64,000 nucleotides of DNA from GWF2-30-66 sp042576225 (GCA_042576225.1 JBHPCA010000001.1:10823-74822), one strand, 5' to 3'. Shown: positions 50,283-60,013, counted from the stretch's first letter. The notes: a model not told the origin generated them from the letters alone. Numbers and translations: made by a program.

Positions 50283-51248
50283 ATGAAAAAAACAATATGG
50301 TGTTTTATGCCACTTGTCCTTATTTGTTCAACAATAAACACGTACCAGTTCACAAAAATAACTGTTCTAAGTGCCCCAATAGGTAAAAACAATACTCCCG
50401 CAGGAAGAGGTCCAACCGTAGTAAGAACAAATCTACTTAAAGGATTAAAAAAACTTGGTGTGAACTTTAATTATAATCCTAAGCAAATAAGAGAAGTAGG
50501 CGATGTTTTAGTTGTATTATCCAATATTCATGCTCTCAAGCAAGCGATACAATTAAAAAGACAAGGAATAATAAAAAAATTATTAGCTGGTCCAAACTTA
50601 ATGGTAAGATCTATCGACCATAACAAAATACTAAATGCACCCGAACTTGACATGTATATGGTAAATTCCGACTGGACATTTATTTCATATCTAGAAGACC
50701 TCCCTTCCCTAAAAGAACGATTAACAATCTGGCCTGCCGGAGTAGATCCTGAATATTGGAAACCCTCTAAAAACAACCTCAAAAACAAAAATGTACTTGT
50801 ATATGTAAAAAAAACAGGCGACAAACTGGCTCCTAAAATAAAAGAAATACTTGAAAAATATGATTGGAATCCAATAGAAATAGTATATGGAAAATATAAT
50901 CCCAAGCAATTCAAAGAAGCCTTATCAAAATGTCACTTTGCAGTGTTTTTGAGCTTAGCAGAATCGCAAGGAATAGCTTTAGCTGAAAGCTGGTCTATGG
51001 GCGTGCCAACATTACCATGGAACTGTAGATATCTTAACGCACATGGAAAGATATACACATCTGTATCCTCATGCCCTTATTTAAATGATCAACTTGGCTT
51101 AGATTGGAAAAATATTGACGAATTCGAAAGTTTAATACAAAACATAGAAACAAAGTTAAATAACTTTTCACCTAGACGGTGGGTACTTGAAAATATGACT
51201 TGCGAAATTTCAGCAAAAATAATGTTGGATATTATAGAATCGTTATAA
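50283..51248 (+). CDS. Leader-bearing GT-B (GT4-like) glycosyltransferase
   Basis: 321 residues: leader (1-20), N-terminal half with RGPTVVRTNLLKGLKKLG and LLAGPNLMVR, C-terminal half with the donor-site E-x7-E-like SLAESQGIALAESWSMGVPT. The central IWPAGVDPEYW is typical of GT4. Somewhat shorter than most GT4 enzymes. Donor sugar unknown. 50 bases after the FkbM gene. Confidence 0.82.
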   Translation: MKKTIWCFMPLVLICSTINTYQFTKITVLSAPIGKNNTPAGRGPTVVRTNLLKGLKKLGVNFNYNPKQIREVGDVLVVLSNIHALKQAIQLKRQGIIKKLLAGPNLMVRSIDHNKILNAPELDMYMVNSDWTFISYLEDLPSLKERLTIWPAGVDPEYWKPSKNNLKNKNVLVYVKKTGDKLAPKIKEILEKYDWNPIEIVYGKYNPKQFKEALSKCHFAVFLSLAESQGIALAESWSMGVPTLPWNCRYLNAHGKIYTSVSSCPYLNDQLGLDWKNIDEFESLIQNIETKLNNFSPRRWVLENMTCEISAKIMLDIIESL

Positions 51249-51379
51249 TAAAGAGATAAATATAATTTATAAGAAAAACAGCCATGGCAGACATATAAAT
51301 TTTTTAAAGATTGATCTTCAAAAAATTTATATGTATATTTCAAAAGAACAAAAAATAACATTCTACGGAGATAAAAGTA

Positions 51380-51472
51380 ATGAAAAACAATAATTCGCAC
51401 TTTGTAAACACAATTCTTTTTTGTTTTCTATTTCCAGGTTTACCCATTAGAGCTGAAAAAGGTAAAAAATGA
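51380..51472 (+). CDS. 30-residue leader-only micro-ORF coupled to the next gene
   Basis: ATG at 51380 after 'cggag' opens 30 codons: a Lys/Asn start, hydrophobic core (TILFCFLFPGLP) and AEKGKK end. It stops with TGA overlapping the ATG of the next gene (ATGA). It looks like a signal peptide without a mature protein. It could be a remnant of a lost secreted gene or a translational leader for 51469. Expression is not shown. Confidence 0.4.
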   Translation: MKNNNSHFVNTILFCFLFPGLPIRAEKGKK

Positions 51473-52410
51473 ACATTAAAAAAATCTTATTTTCCTCAAT
51501 CTTATTTTTATCAATTTCATCTCACACAACAACTTTGCCCCATAATAAACAAAGCTACCCATATATTACAGGTAGCACACTTGCATCTTTTTGCGACTAT
51601 ATAATACCCCCCAATAACAAAATTAGGTTTGATCCTGCAAAAATAAAAGATGGTAGTAAAATTTTTGCAACAAGCACCGATTCTAGCATAAAATTCTTTT
51701 TTACAAAAGTTCACCCAAAAATCAACGCTAAATATGTATTAATAACACATGACGCTCTTTATAAAGCTGATCTTAATGTATATAAAAAATATTTAGATGA
51801 AGATAAAGTAATTGCATGGTTTGGTAAAAATCTATTTGTAGATCATCCCAAAGCTTATACTTTGCCATTGGGAATAGTAAATCAAAGTTACCAACCAGGA
51901 AATACTAAAATTTTTGACAAGCTAAGATCTAACTTACCCAAAAAAGATATTTTATTATACATGAACTTTAGACAGGGGACTGGACCCGGCCCTCAAAGAG
52001 CTATACGCCAATTTGTATGGGATTTTTTCTCAGATAAAAAATATTGCACAAAAACAGCATATAGTACGGGCAAAAACGCTAAAAGTTTTAATGGCTATAT
52101 AAATGACGTTGCCAGATCAAAATTTACACTTAGCCCACGAGGAGGCGGCGTTGATTGTTACAGAACATGGGAAGCTATGCTAGTTGGAAGCATCCCTATA
52201 GTAGAAACATCCCCATTGGACCCTATCCTTGAAGGCCTTCCAATTATTATTATAGATGATTGGACCAAAATAACAGAAGAGTTTTTAATCCAAAAATATG
52301 AGGAAATAACTAGCAAAACATATAATTTAGAAAAATTGTTTATACCTTACTGGCTTGATAAAATAAACCAAGTTATTCATTCAAATGCTAATACAAACTC
52401 AAACACTTGA
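51469..52410 (+). CDS. Leader-bearing exostosin-like (GT47-type) glycosyltransferase
   Basis: 313 residues: leader (1-22), then YVLITHDALYK, HPKAYTLPLGIV, LLYMNFRQGTGPG, and the diagnostic FTLSPRGGGVDCYRTWEAML with VGSIPIVETS. This C-terminal pattern is shared by exostosin-domain proteins. Such enzymes build hexuronic-acid or xylose-type polymers in eukaryotes; the bacterial members are mostly uncharacterised. Start overlaps the stop of the micro-ORF. Confidence 0.75.
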   Translation: MNIKKILFSSILFLSISSHTTTLPHNKQSYPYITGSTLASFCDYIIPPNNKIRFDPAKIKDGSKIFATSTDSSIKFFFTKVHPKINAKYVLITHDALYKADLNVYKKYLDEDKVIAWFGKNLFVDHPKAYTLPLGIVNQSYQPGNTKIFDKLRSNLPKKDILLYMNFRQGTGPGPQRAIRQFVWDFFSDKKYCTKTAYSTGKNAKSFNGYINDVARSKFTLSPRGGGVDCYRTWEAMLVGSIPIVETSPLDPILEGLPIIIIDDWTKITEEFLIQKYEEITSKTYNLEKLFIPYWLDKINQVIHSNANTNSNT

Positions 52411-52465
52411 TGAATAAGAATAAAAAAATTAATTATAATAATATTTTACTTGAAAGGCATAATAA

Positions 52466-53167
52466 GTGAAAATCAATAAGATCATCTTAAGCTTATCTGC
52501 TTCTTTTTTAATTATGGGGCATAGTTGCTCCTTTTCTAAATATTCTTATTTTAGCCAATACAAACAGGACAAATATATCCATGAAAATTTTTTTGGACAT
52601 AAAAAGAATGGTACTTTTGTTGAAATAGGCGCTAGCGATGGAATTAAAATTAGCAATACACTTTTCTTTGAACAATACTTAGAATGGGATGGAATATGTG
52701 TAGAGCCTATGCCACATTTCTTTAAACAACTAGAAAAAAATAGATCTTGTATCTGCATAGAAGGTTGTATAGCAGATTTTAACGGTACTGCTAAGTTTTT
52801 ACAAGTCCACGGCTATGCTAACATGCTAAGTGGACTAGCGAATTATTACGACCCTAGACATATTCAGCGCATAGAAAGCGAAATAAGGTCACATGGAGGC
52901 AAAAAAGAATTTACTGAAGTACAATGCTATACGCTAGAAAGCATACTGAATAAATATAATATTTCAAGTATAGATTTTTTAAGTATCGATACAGAAGGGA
53001 ATGAATACTCGATATTAAAATCTATAGACTTTGATAAAATCTTTATAGATGTAATATGCGTAGAAAACAACTATAACACCAAAAACATAAAGCTATTACT
53101 AGAAAAAAAAGGTTATAAGTTTATAACAAAAATAGGATCTGATGAAATTTATAAAAAACTAAGCTAA
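52466..53167 (+). CDS. Leader-bearing FkbM-family methyltransferase
   Basis: GTG start with 'gaaagg' upstream. 233 residues: leader (4-22), YFSQYKQDKYIHENFF, GTFVEIGASDGIKISNT, GICVEPMPHFFKQL, ILNKYNISSIDFLSIDTEGN. This is the S-Q-x-x-Q-D...F-V-E-I-G-A subgroup of FkbM. Substrate unknown; placed with the sugar enzymes. Confidence 0.87.
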   Translation: MKINKIILSLSASFLIMGHSCSFSKYSYFSQYKQDKYIHENFFGHKKNGTFVEIGASDGIKISNTLFFEQYLEWDGICVEPMPHFFKQLEKNRSCICIEGCIADFNGTAKFLQVHGYANMLSGLANYYDPRHIQRIESEIRSHGGKKEFTEVQCYTLESILNKYNISSIDFLSIDTEGNEYSILKSIDFDKIFIDVICVENNYNTKNIKLLLEKKGYKFITKIGSDEIYKKLS

Positions 53168-53239
53168 AATTAATTAAATCAACCAACGTTTTTGCAAAAG
53201 AATTTGAATTAATAATATTTTATTCGTAAGGAGATAAAA

Positions 53240-53917
53240 ATGAATCGGTTTTATTCTTTTTTTATATTATTATGCTTGCTAAGTGCCTTTAAAATTAGTT
53301 CTGCTCCTAAAAAACCTTATCAAGACATTATAATTAATAATGTAGTTATTGAAAAAGGTTATGGTCCTGATTGTGAATCAAGGTACAACGCTATAAAAAA
53401 TGCTTTGTTAGACTTCAAAAAACCAATAACAGTTCTTGATATAGGGGCTGCAGAGGGATACATGTCATTTCGTATAGCACACGATCTTGAATCTCAGTGC
53501 CTTATGATAGGAGATCCCCATGGATGCGGAAAAGCGCTTCCGAGGCTATGCAAGTTAAATACAAGCTTAAATAATATTAGCTACCTACTAAAAAGAATGT
53601 CTGCCCAAGACTTAGAAAAATTAAACAAAAAAAGACATTTTGACGTTGTAATAGCGCTAAACATTCTTCATCATTTTCCACAAAACAAATGGAAAAAGGC
53701 AGCTAAAGCCATATTAAAACTAGGAGATTATGTAATCATAGAAACTCCACCAGCAGAAGACACAAAGCAAACCGGTAGAAAATTCCTTCCTGATATAATA
53801 AAATTTATAGAAGAACATGATTTCGAGATAATTGCAAATACAAGAAGGGTTCATACTGACCCAAACCTATTTTCAAATATGTATCTTATCAAAAATAAGG
53901 ATTACTCCACAAATTAA
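53240..53917 (+). CDS. Leader-bearing class-I SAM methyltransferase
   Basis: 225 residues: leader (1-20), VLDIGAAEGYMSFRIA, LMIGDPHGCGKALP, FDVVIALNILHHF, VIIETPPAED. The N-terminal region (DIIINNVVIEKGYGP, YNAIKNALLDFKKP) is related to the beginning of the leftward gene at 54033, so the two are paralogs in that domain. Last rightward gene before a convergent hairpin. Confidence 0.83.
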   Translation: MNRFYSFFILLCLLSAFKISSAPKKPYQDIIINNVVIEKGYGPDCESRYNAIKNALLDFKKPITVLDIGAAEGYMSFRIAHDLESQCLMIGDPHGCGKALPRLCKLNTSLNNISYLLKRMSAQDLEKLNKKRHFDVVIALNILHHFPQNKWKKAAKAILKLGDYVIIETPPAEDTKQTGRKFLPDIIKFIEEHDFEIIANTRRVHTDPNLFSNMYLIKNKDYSTN

Positions 53918-53933
53918 AAAATAACTCAACTCG

Positions 53934-53960
53934 GCCTGATAAACACAGATTTTATCAGGC
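53934..53960. terminator. Bidirectional hairpin between convergent genes
   Basis: GCCTGATAAA pairs perfectly with TTTATCAGGC, with a seven-base loop, between the ends at 53917 and 54033. No long T-run on either side. Confidence 0.5.
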
Positions 53961-54032
53961 TAGAACCCCATAACTTCAAGAATTAATATTCTAATTTTTC
54001 AACTGCCTGGTTTTGTTTTTTAATTATTTCGT

Positions 54033-55130
54033 TCATTCTTTCACACAAATTTTCGCGATAATTCCCATAATTAATCTGAGCCGCCTATCGTAATCATAAT
54101 GGTCTATGTCTATAAACTCAAAAAGCGTTTTTTTCAATCGTTCAGAATAACTTAAATGAGCAGGCCTTTCATCATCAAAATCTATTAACTCTATATTTTT
54201 TCCCTGAATAATCATATTAGCAGGGCTCCAATCAGTATGTATAGGATCCTTGATTCTATCAATAGCCTCTTTAAGCGCTTCTTTATCTGGATATATCCCC
54301 CTAAATGCTTTGAATGTTATAAAGTTAATCCCTGGTATCCATTTTGTAACCTTTACCTCACCTTTTCTTGACTTTGTTAAAAATTTTTCAGAAAATGTAC
54401 TATTTATACTATATGAAATATTCCGTAGTTTTCCCCAGATCAAACTACTTGTTTCAATAGTCCTTTTATAAATATCAGACAAATAAATAGTATAAGCATT
54501 ACCAGTTAAACTATTTTCAACTTTCCCAATAATTTTTGATTTTTTACCACATAAAAATTTTTTTATATCACTTATCAATTTACTGTAGTTATTTTTTACA
54601 CTTCCCTCATACCTATCAGGTACTATAGTAATAACATGATCACCTAGATTAAAAATCTGTGTCAATGTTTTCTTCCAATTACTATTTAAAAAAAATTTTA
54701 TATTGGAAAGCAAAACAACATCAAAATGTTCACACTCTTTAATAATCCTTATACTATTTGGTGTTATTTTATTATGAAGCAAAATAATGTTATTTAATTC
54801 AAAGTTCAATAAACATTTTTCAAGAAGTTTTTTAACTAAACCTTCACCCTCTAGCATAACACATACAGAATCATATTGATGCGCAACCATAAATGAGTAG
54901 AAACCCTTATTGATACCTGCTCCTACATCAATCATAGTAAAAGGCCTTTTATACTTGTCTAAAAACTTTTTTATAACGTCATATACTCCTCCGTATAACA
55001 TATTATTTTTATCTTTCTCAATAACAATATCAATTACTTTACTTTCAAATCGATCATGATTTTCACTGAACATATTTGTCGAAATGAATATGCAAAAATG
55101 AAAAAACAAATAACACTTTACTATTTTCAT
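54033..55130 (-). CDS. Leader-bearing methyltransferase-kinase-like fusion
   Basis: 365 residues. Leader (5-20), a methyltransferase-like domain about 30-215 (FTMIDVGAGINKGFYSFM, FDVVLLSNIKFFL) related to 53240, and a C-terminal kinase-like part with catalytic loop HTDWSPANMII and metal site ELIDFDDE, the H-x-D-x4-N ... D-F-D pattern of the aminoglycoside-kinase/ protein-kinase-like fold. The kinase N-lobe is short and the lysine site is not obvious. It may phosphorylate a sugar or protein; this is uncertain. Leftward set 54033-62935 begins here at its 3' end. Confidence 0.72.
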   Translation of the reverse strand: MKIVKCYLFFHFCIFISTNMFSENHDRFESKVIDIVIEKDKNNMLYGGVYDVIKKFLDKYKRPFTMIDVGAGINKGFYSFMVAHQYDSVCVMLEGEGLVKKLLEKCLLNFELNNIILLHNKITPNSIRIIKECEHFDVVLLSNIKFFLNSNWKKTLTQIFNLGDHVITIVPDRYEGSVKNNYSKLISDIKKFLCGKKSKIIGKVENSLTGNAYTIYLSDIYKRTIETSSLIWGKLRNISYSINSTFSEKFLTKSRKGEVKVTKWIPGINFITFKAFRGIYPDKEALKEAIDRIKDPIHTDWSPANMIIQGKNIELIDFDDERPAHLSYSERLKKTLFEFIDIDHYDYDRRLRLIMGIIAKICVKE

Positions 55131-55159
55131 AGATTTTCCTACAACTATTTTTTAGTTTT

Positions 55160-56035
55160 TTATAAAAAATAGTTTTCCATAAACTTTTTACCATCAAAAC
55201 CACTATACTCCATCCATGCCCTTGTCTTCCATCCACAAAAAGCATCCATTAAACTTCCAAAATCAAATAAAAATATATTTTCCATTTTTTTAAAAAGTCT
55301 TTTTTCAAGAACCCTTCCGGAACACCCCATAGAAACAATAATAATTTTATACTCATCATTCTTTGGAATATTTTCTAAGCACTCTCTCTCTATTCTGTCT
55401 ATCTCTAGATAAGAATTTCTATCCGGTGTTGGCACAAACACACAACCTTCCCCAAACAGTACATTTTTTATGATTTCAGGTATATTTTTATTTCCCACAA
55501 ACAAGCAACAATTCTTGCCCTTAAGAAATTTTAAAAATTCAACACACCTCTGCTCATGCGCAACCGCCATAAATGGCAATATCCAAGGAGAATAGACATC
55601 AGTTATTTTTTTTCCCCAAAAGGGTGCCACCTTTTTTAAAAATTGATTAACCCAACTAATATCAGTTTTTGTTGCTTCAGGCATAAATTTTGTATCTTCA
55701 CTCAATTCTGGACAATGCAAGGGAAGTGTTTTAACAATATTTTGGCCACTCAAAGATAAGGCTTCTCGCATTTCAACTGATAGTTTTCTACATGGCCTTT
55801 GATAGCTATCATATTCACCACGAGCAAGATTTATATCACCATCACCAAACCTAAGATAAGCCCCTTTCTCTTTGTTTTCCACAATCTCTATTATTTTATT
55901 TAAAGTTTCATCTAAATCATGAAAAACTAACTCTGGAGAAACAGAAAATCTACCTTCTGAAGGCTTACCCTTCACTTGAAAGCCAAAAAATAAAAGAACC
56001 GCTAAGAGTAAATTTATTTTATACGTTACTTTCAT
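55160..56035 (-). CDS. Leader-bearing GT-D-fold (DUF1792-like) glycosyltransferase
   Basis: 291 residues: leader (5-24, LLAVLLFFGFQVKG), then YLRFGDGDINLARG, matching the R-F/Y-G-D-G-E motif of the GT-D glycosyltransferases first described in Streptococcus (here D-G-D for D-G-E), and FDFGSLMDAF near the C-terminus, also typical. The known members add glucose to serine-rich adhesins, so a protein-glycan acceptor is possible here. ATG 56035 is chosen on 'gggga' spacing. 30 bases from the downstream gene. Confidence 0.78.
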   Translation of the reverse strand: MKVTYKINLLLAVLLFFGFQVKGKPSEGRFSVSPELVFHDLDETLNKIIEIVENKEKGAYLRFGDGDINLARGEYDSYQRPCRKLSVEMREALSLSGQNIVKTLPLHCPELSEDTKFMPEATKTDISWVNQFLKKVAPFWGKKITDVYSPWILPFMAVAHEQRCVEFLKFLKGKNCCLFVGNKNIPEIIKNVLFGEGCVFVPTPDRNSYLEIDRIERECLENIPKNDEYKIIIVSMGCSGRVLEKRLFKKMENIFLFDFGSLMDAFCGWKTRAWMEYSGFDGKKFMENYFL

Positions 56036-56062
56036 CAAATCCCCTATATCTTTATCAAAAAT

Positions 56063-57118
56063 CTAACTATAAATATGATTCACAACTTCCAATTGCTTGG
56101 GAGTAAAAGCTACATTTTTATTGAATCCTGGAAGAATAGCATCTAAAAAAATATAAGCAAAGTTCTCACAAGAAAAAAGTAAAACTGCATCACTTTTTAA
56201 AAACTTGCGTATATTATCCAAATATTTATTATATGTTTTTTCATCCATATTTTTTATAAAACTATATAAATCTCCATAACTTTCAAAGTCACATCTTGAT
56301 ATAAAACAATTTTTAGGTATATACCCCGCTACATTTTCTTCACTCCAACGAATAGGTACAGATTTTGCTATCATAGGAAACAAAATCTTATGAGAGGTTA
56401 TATAACCATGCAAATTTTTAGCATTTTCATAACAAAACACAAACTTGTAATTTTTGAAACATTCTGGCCTTGACCTAGAAACCCCCTTATAATATATACA
56501 ATCTTTTTTAGACCATTCGCGACCATATAAATCAAAATCATCAGATCCAAGCTTGCTAAAAAAATCGATTATTTTCCAACGTTCCGCCGACAAAGACAAG
56601 GGGTGAGAATAAGCCTTTTTGCAAGTCAACAGTACACATAATTTTTTTTCTCCGAATAAAATTTCATCATCAATTATATCTAAACAAGGTTGGGGCTCAT
56701 AAAACTTAAAGTATTTCTTATTATCTACCAAACCATCAAGCAAAGTATAAACCTTAGAGAAATGTTTATGATATCTTTTATCATAATTGTCAGGCTTTGT
56801 AATTGGAGGTTCCCACAAAAACAATATCCTTTTTTCTATAGGATACTTTGATAAAAATCCTAACTGTTTTTTTGGTATGCCAAAGCAAACAATTGCCGCA
56901 ACATTTTTTAAATTTCTTAAAGATGACACTTGTCTTACTTGATAGCCAAGCCTTTTACAGCAATCTCTTAAATTATGTAAATGCTTATATTGATTATCAC
57001 TGTAATATCCAAATATATTTCCAAAACATCCAGGAGTTATGTAAACAATATTATCCTTCCCCGGTAAAGATAAAGCAAAAAACACCACTAAAAACAAAAA
57101 CATTCTAATTTTTCCCAT
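56063..57118 (-). CDS. Leader-bearing GT10-like alpha-1,3/4-fucosyltransferase
   Basis: 351 residues: leader (1-19), LFLWEPPI, then FKNYKFVFCYENAKNLHGYI and TSHKILFPMIAKSVPIRW, close to the GT10 donor signature (Y-K-F-x-L-x-F-E-N-S ... Y-x-T-E-K ... V-P-V-x). In the usual E-K the Lys is kept as H-K. GT10 enzymes use GDP-fucose, which Gmd/Fcl can make. 'ggagat' upstream of the ATG. Second predicted fucosyltransferase of the window. Confidence 0.78.
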   Translation of the reverse strand: MGKIRMFLFLVVFFALSLPGKDNIVYITPGCFGNIFGYYSDNQYKHLHNLRDCCKRLGYQVRQVSSLRNLKNVAAIVCFGIPKKQLGFLSKYPIEKRILFLWEPPITKPDNYDKRYHKHFSKVYTLLDGLVDNKKYFKFYEPQPCLDIIDDEILFGEKKLCVLLTCKKAYSHPLSLSAERWKIIDFFSKLGSDDFDLYGREWSKKDCIYYKGVSRSRPECFKNYKFVFCYENAKNLHGYITSHKILFPMIAKSVPIRWSEENVAGYIPKNCFISRCDFESYGDLYSFIKNMDEKTYNKYLDNIRKFLKSDAVLLFSCENFAYIFLDAILPGFNKNVAFTPKQLEVVNHIYS

Positions 57119-57333
57119 TAAAAATCTCCTAACTACTTAAACTCCCAGTTAATACACCTCTACACGAAACCTTAAAGTCCTGTTTTTTAAAAAAAATAAC
57201 AACACATACTTTAGCTGCATCAAAATATTATTCCAAAGTTTTCCCAATTTTATTATTTTTACTTTCGTTAAAAAATACAAACAAAAAAATAAGAAAAAAT
57301 CCTCACAAAAGCCCATAGAAAAAGTAGATATCT

Positions 57334-58113
57334 CTACTTACAAAAATACTTATCAAAAACATTACACCAGACATTAAACATTCTTTTTTCTTTATACGTC
57401 ACCAAACTATCTCGAAGAACTTTTTTAGCCTTGTCTTGCAATTTTTTTCTATCAAAACTCTTTTTTTTATAAGCTGTAACGATAATGTTTTTTATAACTC
57501 CCAAATAACTCGTTTTTTTAAAGCTTATATTAGAAAAACCAAGCTCACCTAAAACATAAGCATATTTCTCTTGATACCAGCCATCACAATGTATTGCCCA
57601 ATCAGCCTCATGCGATCCGAATATATGTCTCAGGACCTTCTGTTTATCCCGATACGACAAGTTGCTACTCATAAACAGCTTAACACTTTCTTGAAAATCT
57701 GGCGTCTCTATAACCAAAACACCACCTGGCTTAAGCCATCTACTCCAATTGCACAAAAGGGCCATCGCTGTACATCTATCAAAATGCTCAAATACATGAT
57801 GCGATCTCACCTCATCTACGCTATTTTCCGGAAAACTAAGCATGGTTATATCAGCATGAAAGTCTGCCACAGAAGTTGTTTGAGCAGTGTGTTGCGAAAG
57901 TGGAAAATCAATGTTCATATATCCTCTGAAATAACTTTGCCCGCACCCAAGATGCAACTTCAACACTTTATCACTTTTGAGCAAGCCAAGTTGTTTTAAC
58001 TTTTCCAAAGTGCTGCCTTCCGGCAAAGTTGATGGACCTTCGCCGTATATGCATATACAAAAAGACAAATTTAGCAAAAAACCAAACGTTAAATAAAAAG
58101 TTAAAAATCTCAT
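57334..58113 (-). CDS. Leader-bearing class-I SAM methyltransferase
   Basis: 259 residues: leader (1-25, YLTFGFLLNLSFCICIYG), SAM motif KLHLGCGQSYFRGYMNID, LSFPENSVDEVRSHHVFEHF, LKPGGVLVIETPDF. This is the common polysaccharide-cluster methyltransferase type with H-V-F-E-H. Substrate unknown. ATG preceded by 'ggag'. Confidence 0.86.
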   Translation of the reverse strand: MRFLTFYLTFGFLLNLSFCICIYGEGPSTLPEGSTLEKLKQLGLLKSDKVLKLHLGCGQSYFRGYMNIDFPLSQHTAQTTSVADFHADITMLSFPENSVDEVRSHHVFEHFDRCTAMALLCNWSRWLKPGGVLVIETPDFQESVKLFMSSNLSYRDKQKVLRHIFGSHEADWAIHCDGWYQEKYAYVLGELGFSNISFKKTSYLGVIKNIIVTAYKKKSFDRKKLQDKAKKVLRDSLVTYKEKRMFNVWCNVFDKYFCK

Positions 58114-58141
58114 TAAATACTCCTGTAAAACACACTTTATA

Positions 58142-60013
58142 TCACTCTCTCATTAAAATTACTTGGTATTCGTCAGCAACTATTTTAAAGCCATGTTCAA
58201 GCAAATATGGAATTGCATACTTACTTTTACCCAAATTAGACGTTTCACCATATAATTTTCTTGGGGTTTGATTCTTCACATCATCGATAAGTATCATCCC
58301 GCCAGGCGCAAGAAGATCTCTTTCAACAATCACTTTTGCCTCTTGCAACTGTAAACGACAAGTACTTCTATCCATGCCACCCGTATCCAAATAAAGTAAG
58401 TCTATCTTTTTTTGAGTATCCCATCGCCTGAGAAAATCAACTGATGAGCAGGTGTGAAAATGCATAAAATCTGCATATTTTTTAGTCATGGCTTTAGCAA
58501 TACCAATAGCTGCCCTACTAATATCCACCGAATGAAACTCAGGATTAAGATGGGCTAAGCAATCGGCTGACACTATTGTAAATGATCCTGCACCCCAATC
58601 CCACATATTTGGCTTGTCTGGCTCCCAATATTTTGGATTTGGACTCAGGCAACCCTTGTAGCATCCATCTAGAAAACTTCTTGTGGTTCCAAGCTCTACG
58701 ACGATTTTACCATCATTATTTTCAAAATTCTCAAATGCTTGCTTAAATGTCTCATAACGGGATTTCGGTTTAACTTCAAAATGTGAAAAGTCTTGGCTCT
58801 GATACGTTCCTTTTTGCAAAAAAACTTTATATCTTTCAAGTTTTTCTACGGAGTTTTTATCTTTAGGGCTTGTAGTTTTTTTATTCAAAAAATCAACTGT
58901 CTCCTGGAAAACAACGTCCCATTTTTGTAGCATTGTTTCTCGGTGATTCATACCAAACGCTTTTATTTTTTTGCTTAGGCTTTCATAATCTATTATATCT
59001 ATTTTGTCTTTCAGATCTTGCCACGAATCAAAATACACAATCACATCTTTATACTGATCTTGGTACCATTCACACTCTTTAAAGTTACCACTGACACAAC
59101 ATCTAAAAGGGCGCCTCTTTGCTCGCTCACTTCTTATAAATTTCTCAGATGGAACAAAATGTATAAGACCTCTTTGAAAATTCTCAAATGTAGCTAAATT
59201 AGAAAAAGCATACGGATAATAAATAATGCCTTTAAACCCTTTTAGATCTTCAGGCCCATTATACACTCCCGTAAATGTTTTTATTCCCAGCTTTTCACAA
59301 CTATTTTTCACATACCTCATTACATTGCCTGGCAAACGTGGATAGACAAATATTGTTTCATTTTTCTTGATATACTCTGGAATTCTCGATTTGAAATCAA
59401 GCCCTACCTCTTTTTCTTTTGCCCCAATAGGCTTTATTGTTCTCGTGCCTAGATTGACGTTCTTTCTTTTCGCATATATATATTCATAATCTGTGTACGG
59501 AATTATTTTTACATTTTCTTGATTATTCGCCTTGTTCATTAAGTTGTAATACTCTTGGTCTGGGAAAACGCAGTCCCGACTACCCCAATCACAATAATCA
59601 AATCGATTACATGCCCAAATTATTAAGGGCTTCTTCCAACCGTTTTGCAAAAATATCCTTGAAAGTGGTGCTGTATCAGAAGTAACTATCACATCAAACT
59701 GATCAAAATAATCTTTGTGCTTTTCCCATACTCTTTTTGCCCTTTCATGACCTATATTGTACACCTTGTTACCTGTAGAGGCCCCATCGAAATGCTCTCT
59801 TGGCAGATCAGCAGAGAGTATATACCAGGAAGTTACATTCAAACCAAGCTCACCACAAACTTCCTCAAAATCATTTAAACAACCTTTATGAAAACCTAAG
59901 TGCAATATTTTTAAATCAGAAAAACCTTTGACCTTGTTGCTATCATTTGAAATAATGGTGCTTGAAAAAAATATCAAAGCACCTGCAAAAATACTTATAA
60001 ACAACTTTTTCAC
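58142..60013 (-). CDS. Leader-bearing two-domain protein: GT-B-like plus SAM methyltransferase
   Basis: 623 residues, GTG start ('ggag' upstream). Leader (1-22). Residues about 35-380 look like a GT-B-fold sugar transferase (ILHLGFHKGCLNDFEEVC, DVIVTSDTAPLSRIF, GIIYYPYAFSNLATFENF). From about 420 a methyltransferase domain follows (KIVVELGTTRSFLDG, FHSVDISRAAIGIA, DLLYLDTGGMD, LAPGGMILIDDV). Both activities in one exported chain suggest sugar transfer followed by methylation, or capping. Family membership of the N-terminal half is a structural guess. Confidence 0.7.
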   Translation of the reverse strand: MKKLFISIFAGALIFFSSTIISNDSNKVKGFSDLKILHLGFHKGCLNDFEEVCGELGLNVTSWYILSADLPREHFDGASTGNKVYNIGHERAKRVWEKHKDYFDQFDVIVTSDTAPLSRIFLQNGWKKPLIIWACNRFDYCDWGSRDCVFPDQEYYNLMNKANNQENVKIIPYTDYEYIYAKRKNVNLGTRTIKPIGAKEKEVGLDFKSRIPEYIKKNETIFVYPRLPGNVMRYVKNSCEKLGIKTFTGVYNGPEDLKGFKGIIYYPYAFSNLATFENFQRGLIHFVPSEKFIRSERAKRRPFRCCVSGNFKECEWYQDQYKDVIVYFDSWQDLKDKIDIIDYESLSKKIKAFGMNHRETMLQKWDVVFQETVDFLNKKTTSPKDKNSVEKLERYKVFLQKGTYQSQDFSHFEVKPKSRYETFKQAFENFENNDGKIVVELGTTRSFLDGCYKGCLSPNPKYWEPDKPNMWDWGAGSFTIVSADCLAHLNPEFHSVDISRAAIGIAKAMTKKYADFMHFHTCSSVDFLRRWDTQKKIDLLYLDTGGMDRSTCRLQLQEAKVIVERDLLAPGGMILIDDVKNQTPRKLYGETSNLGKSKYAIPYLLEHGFKIVADEYQVILMRE

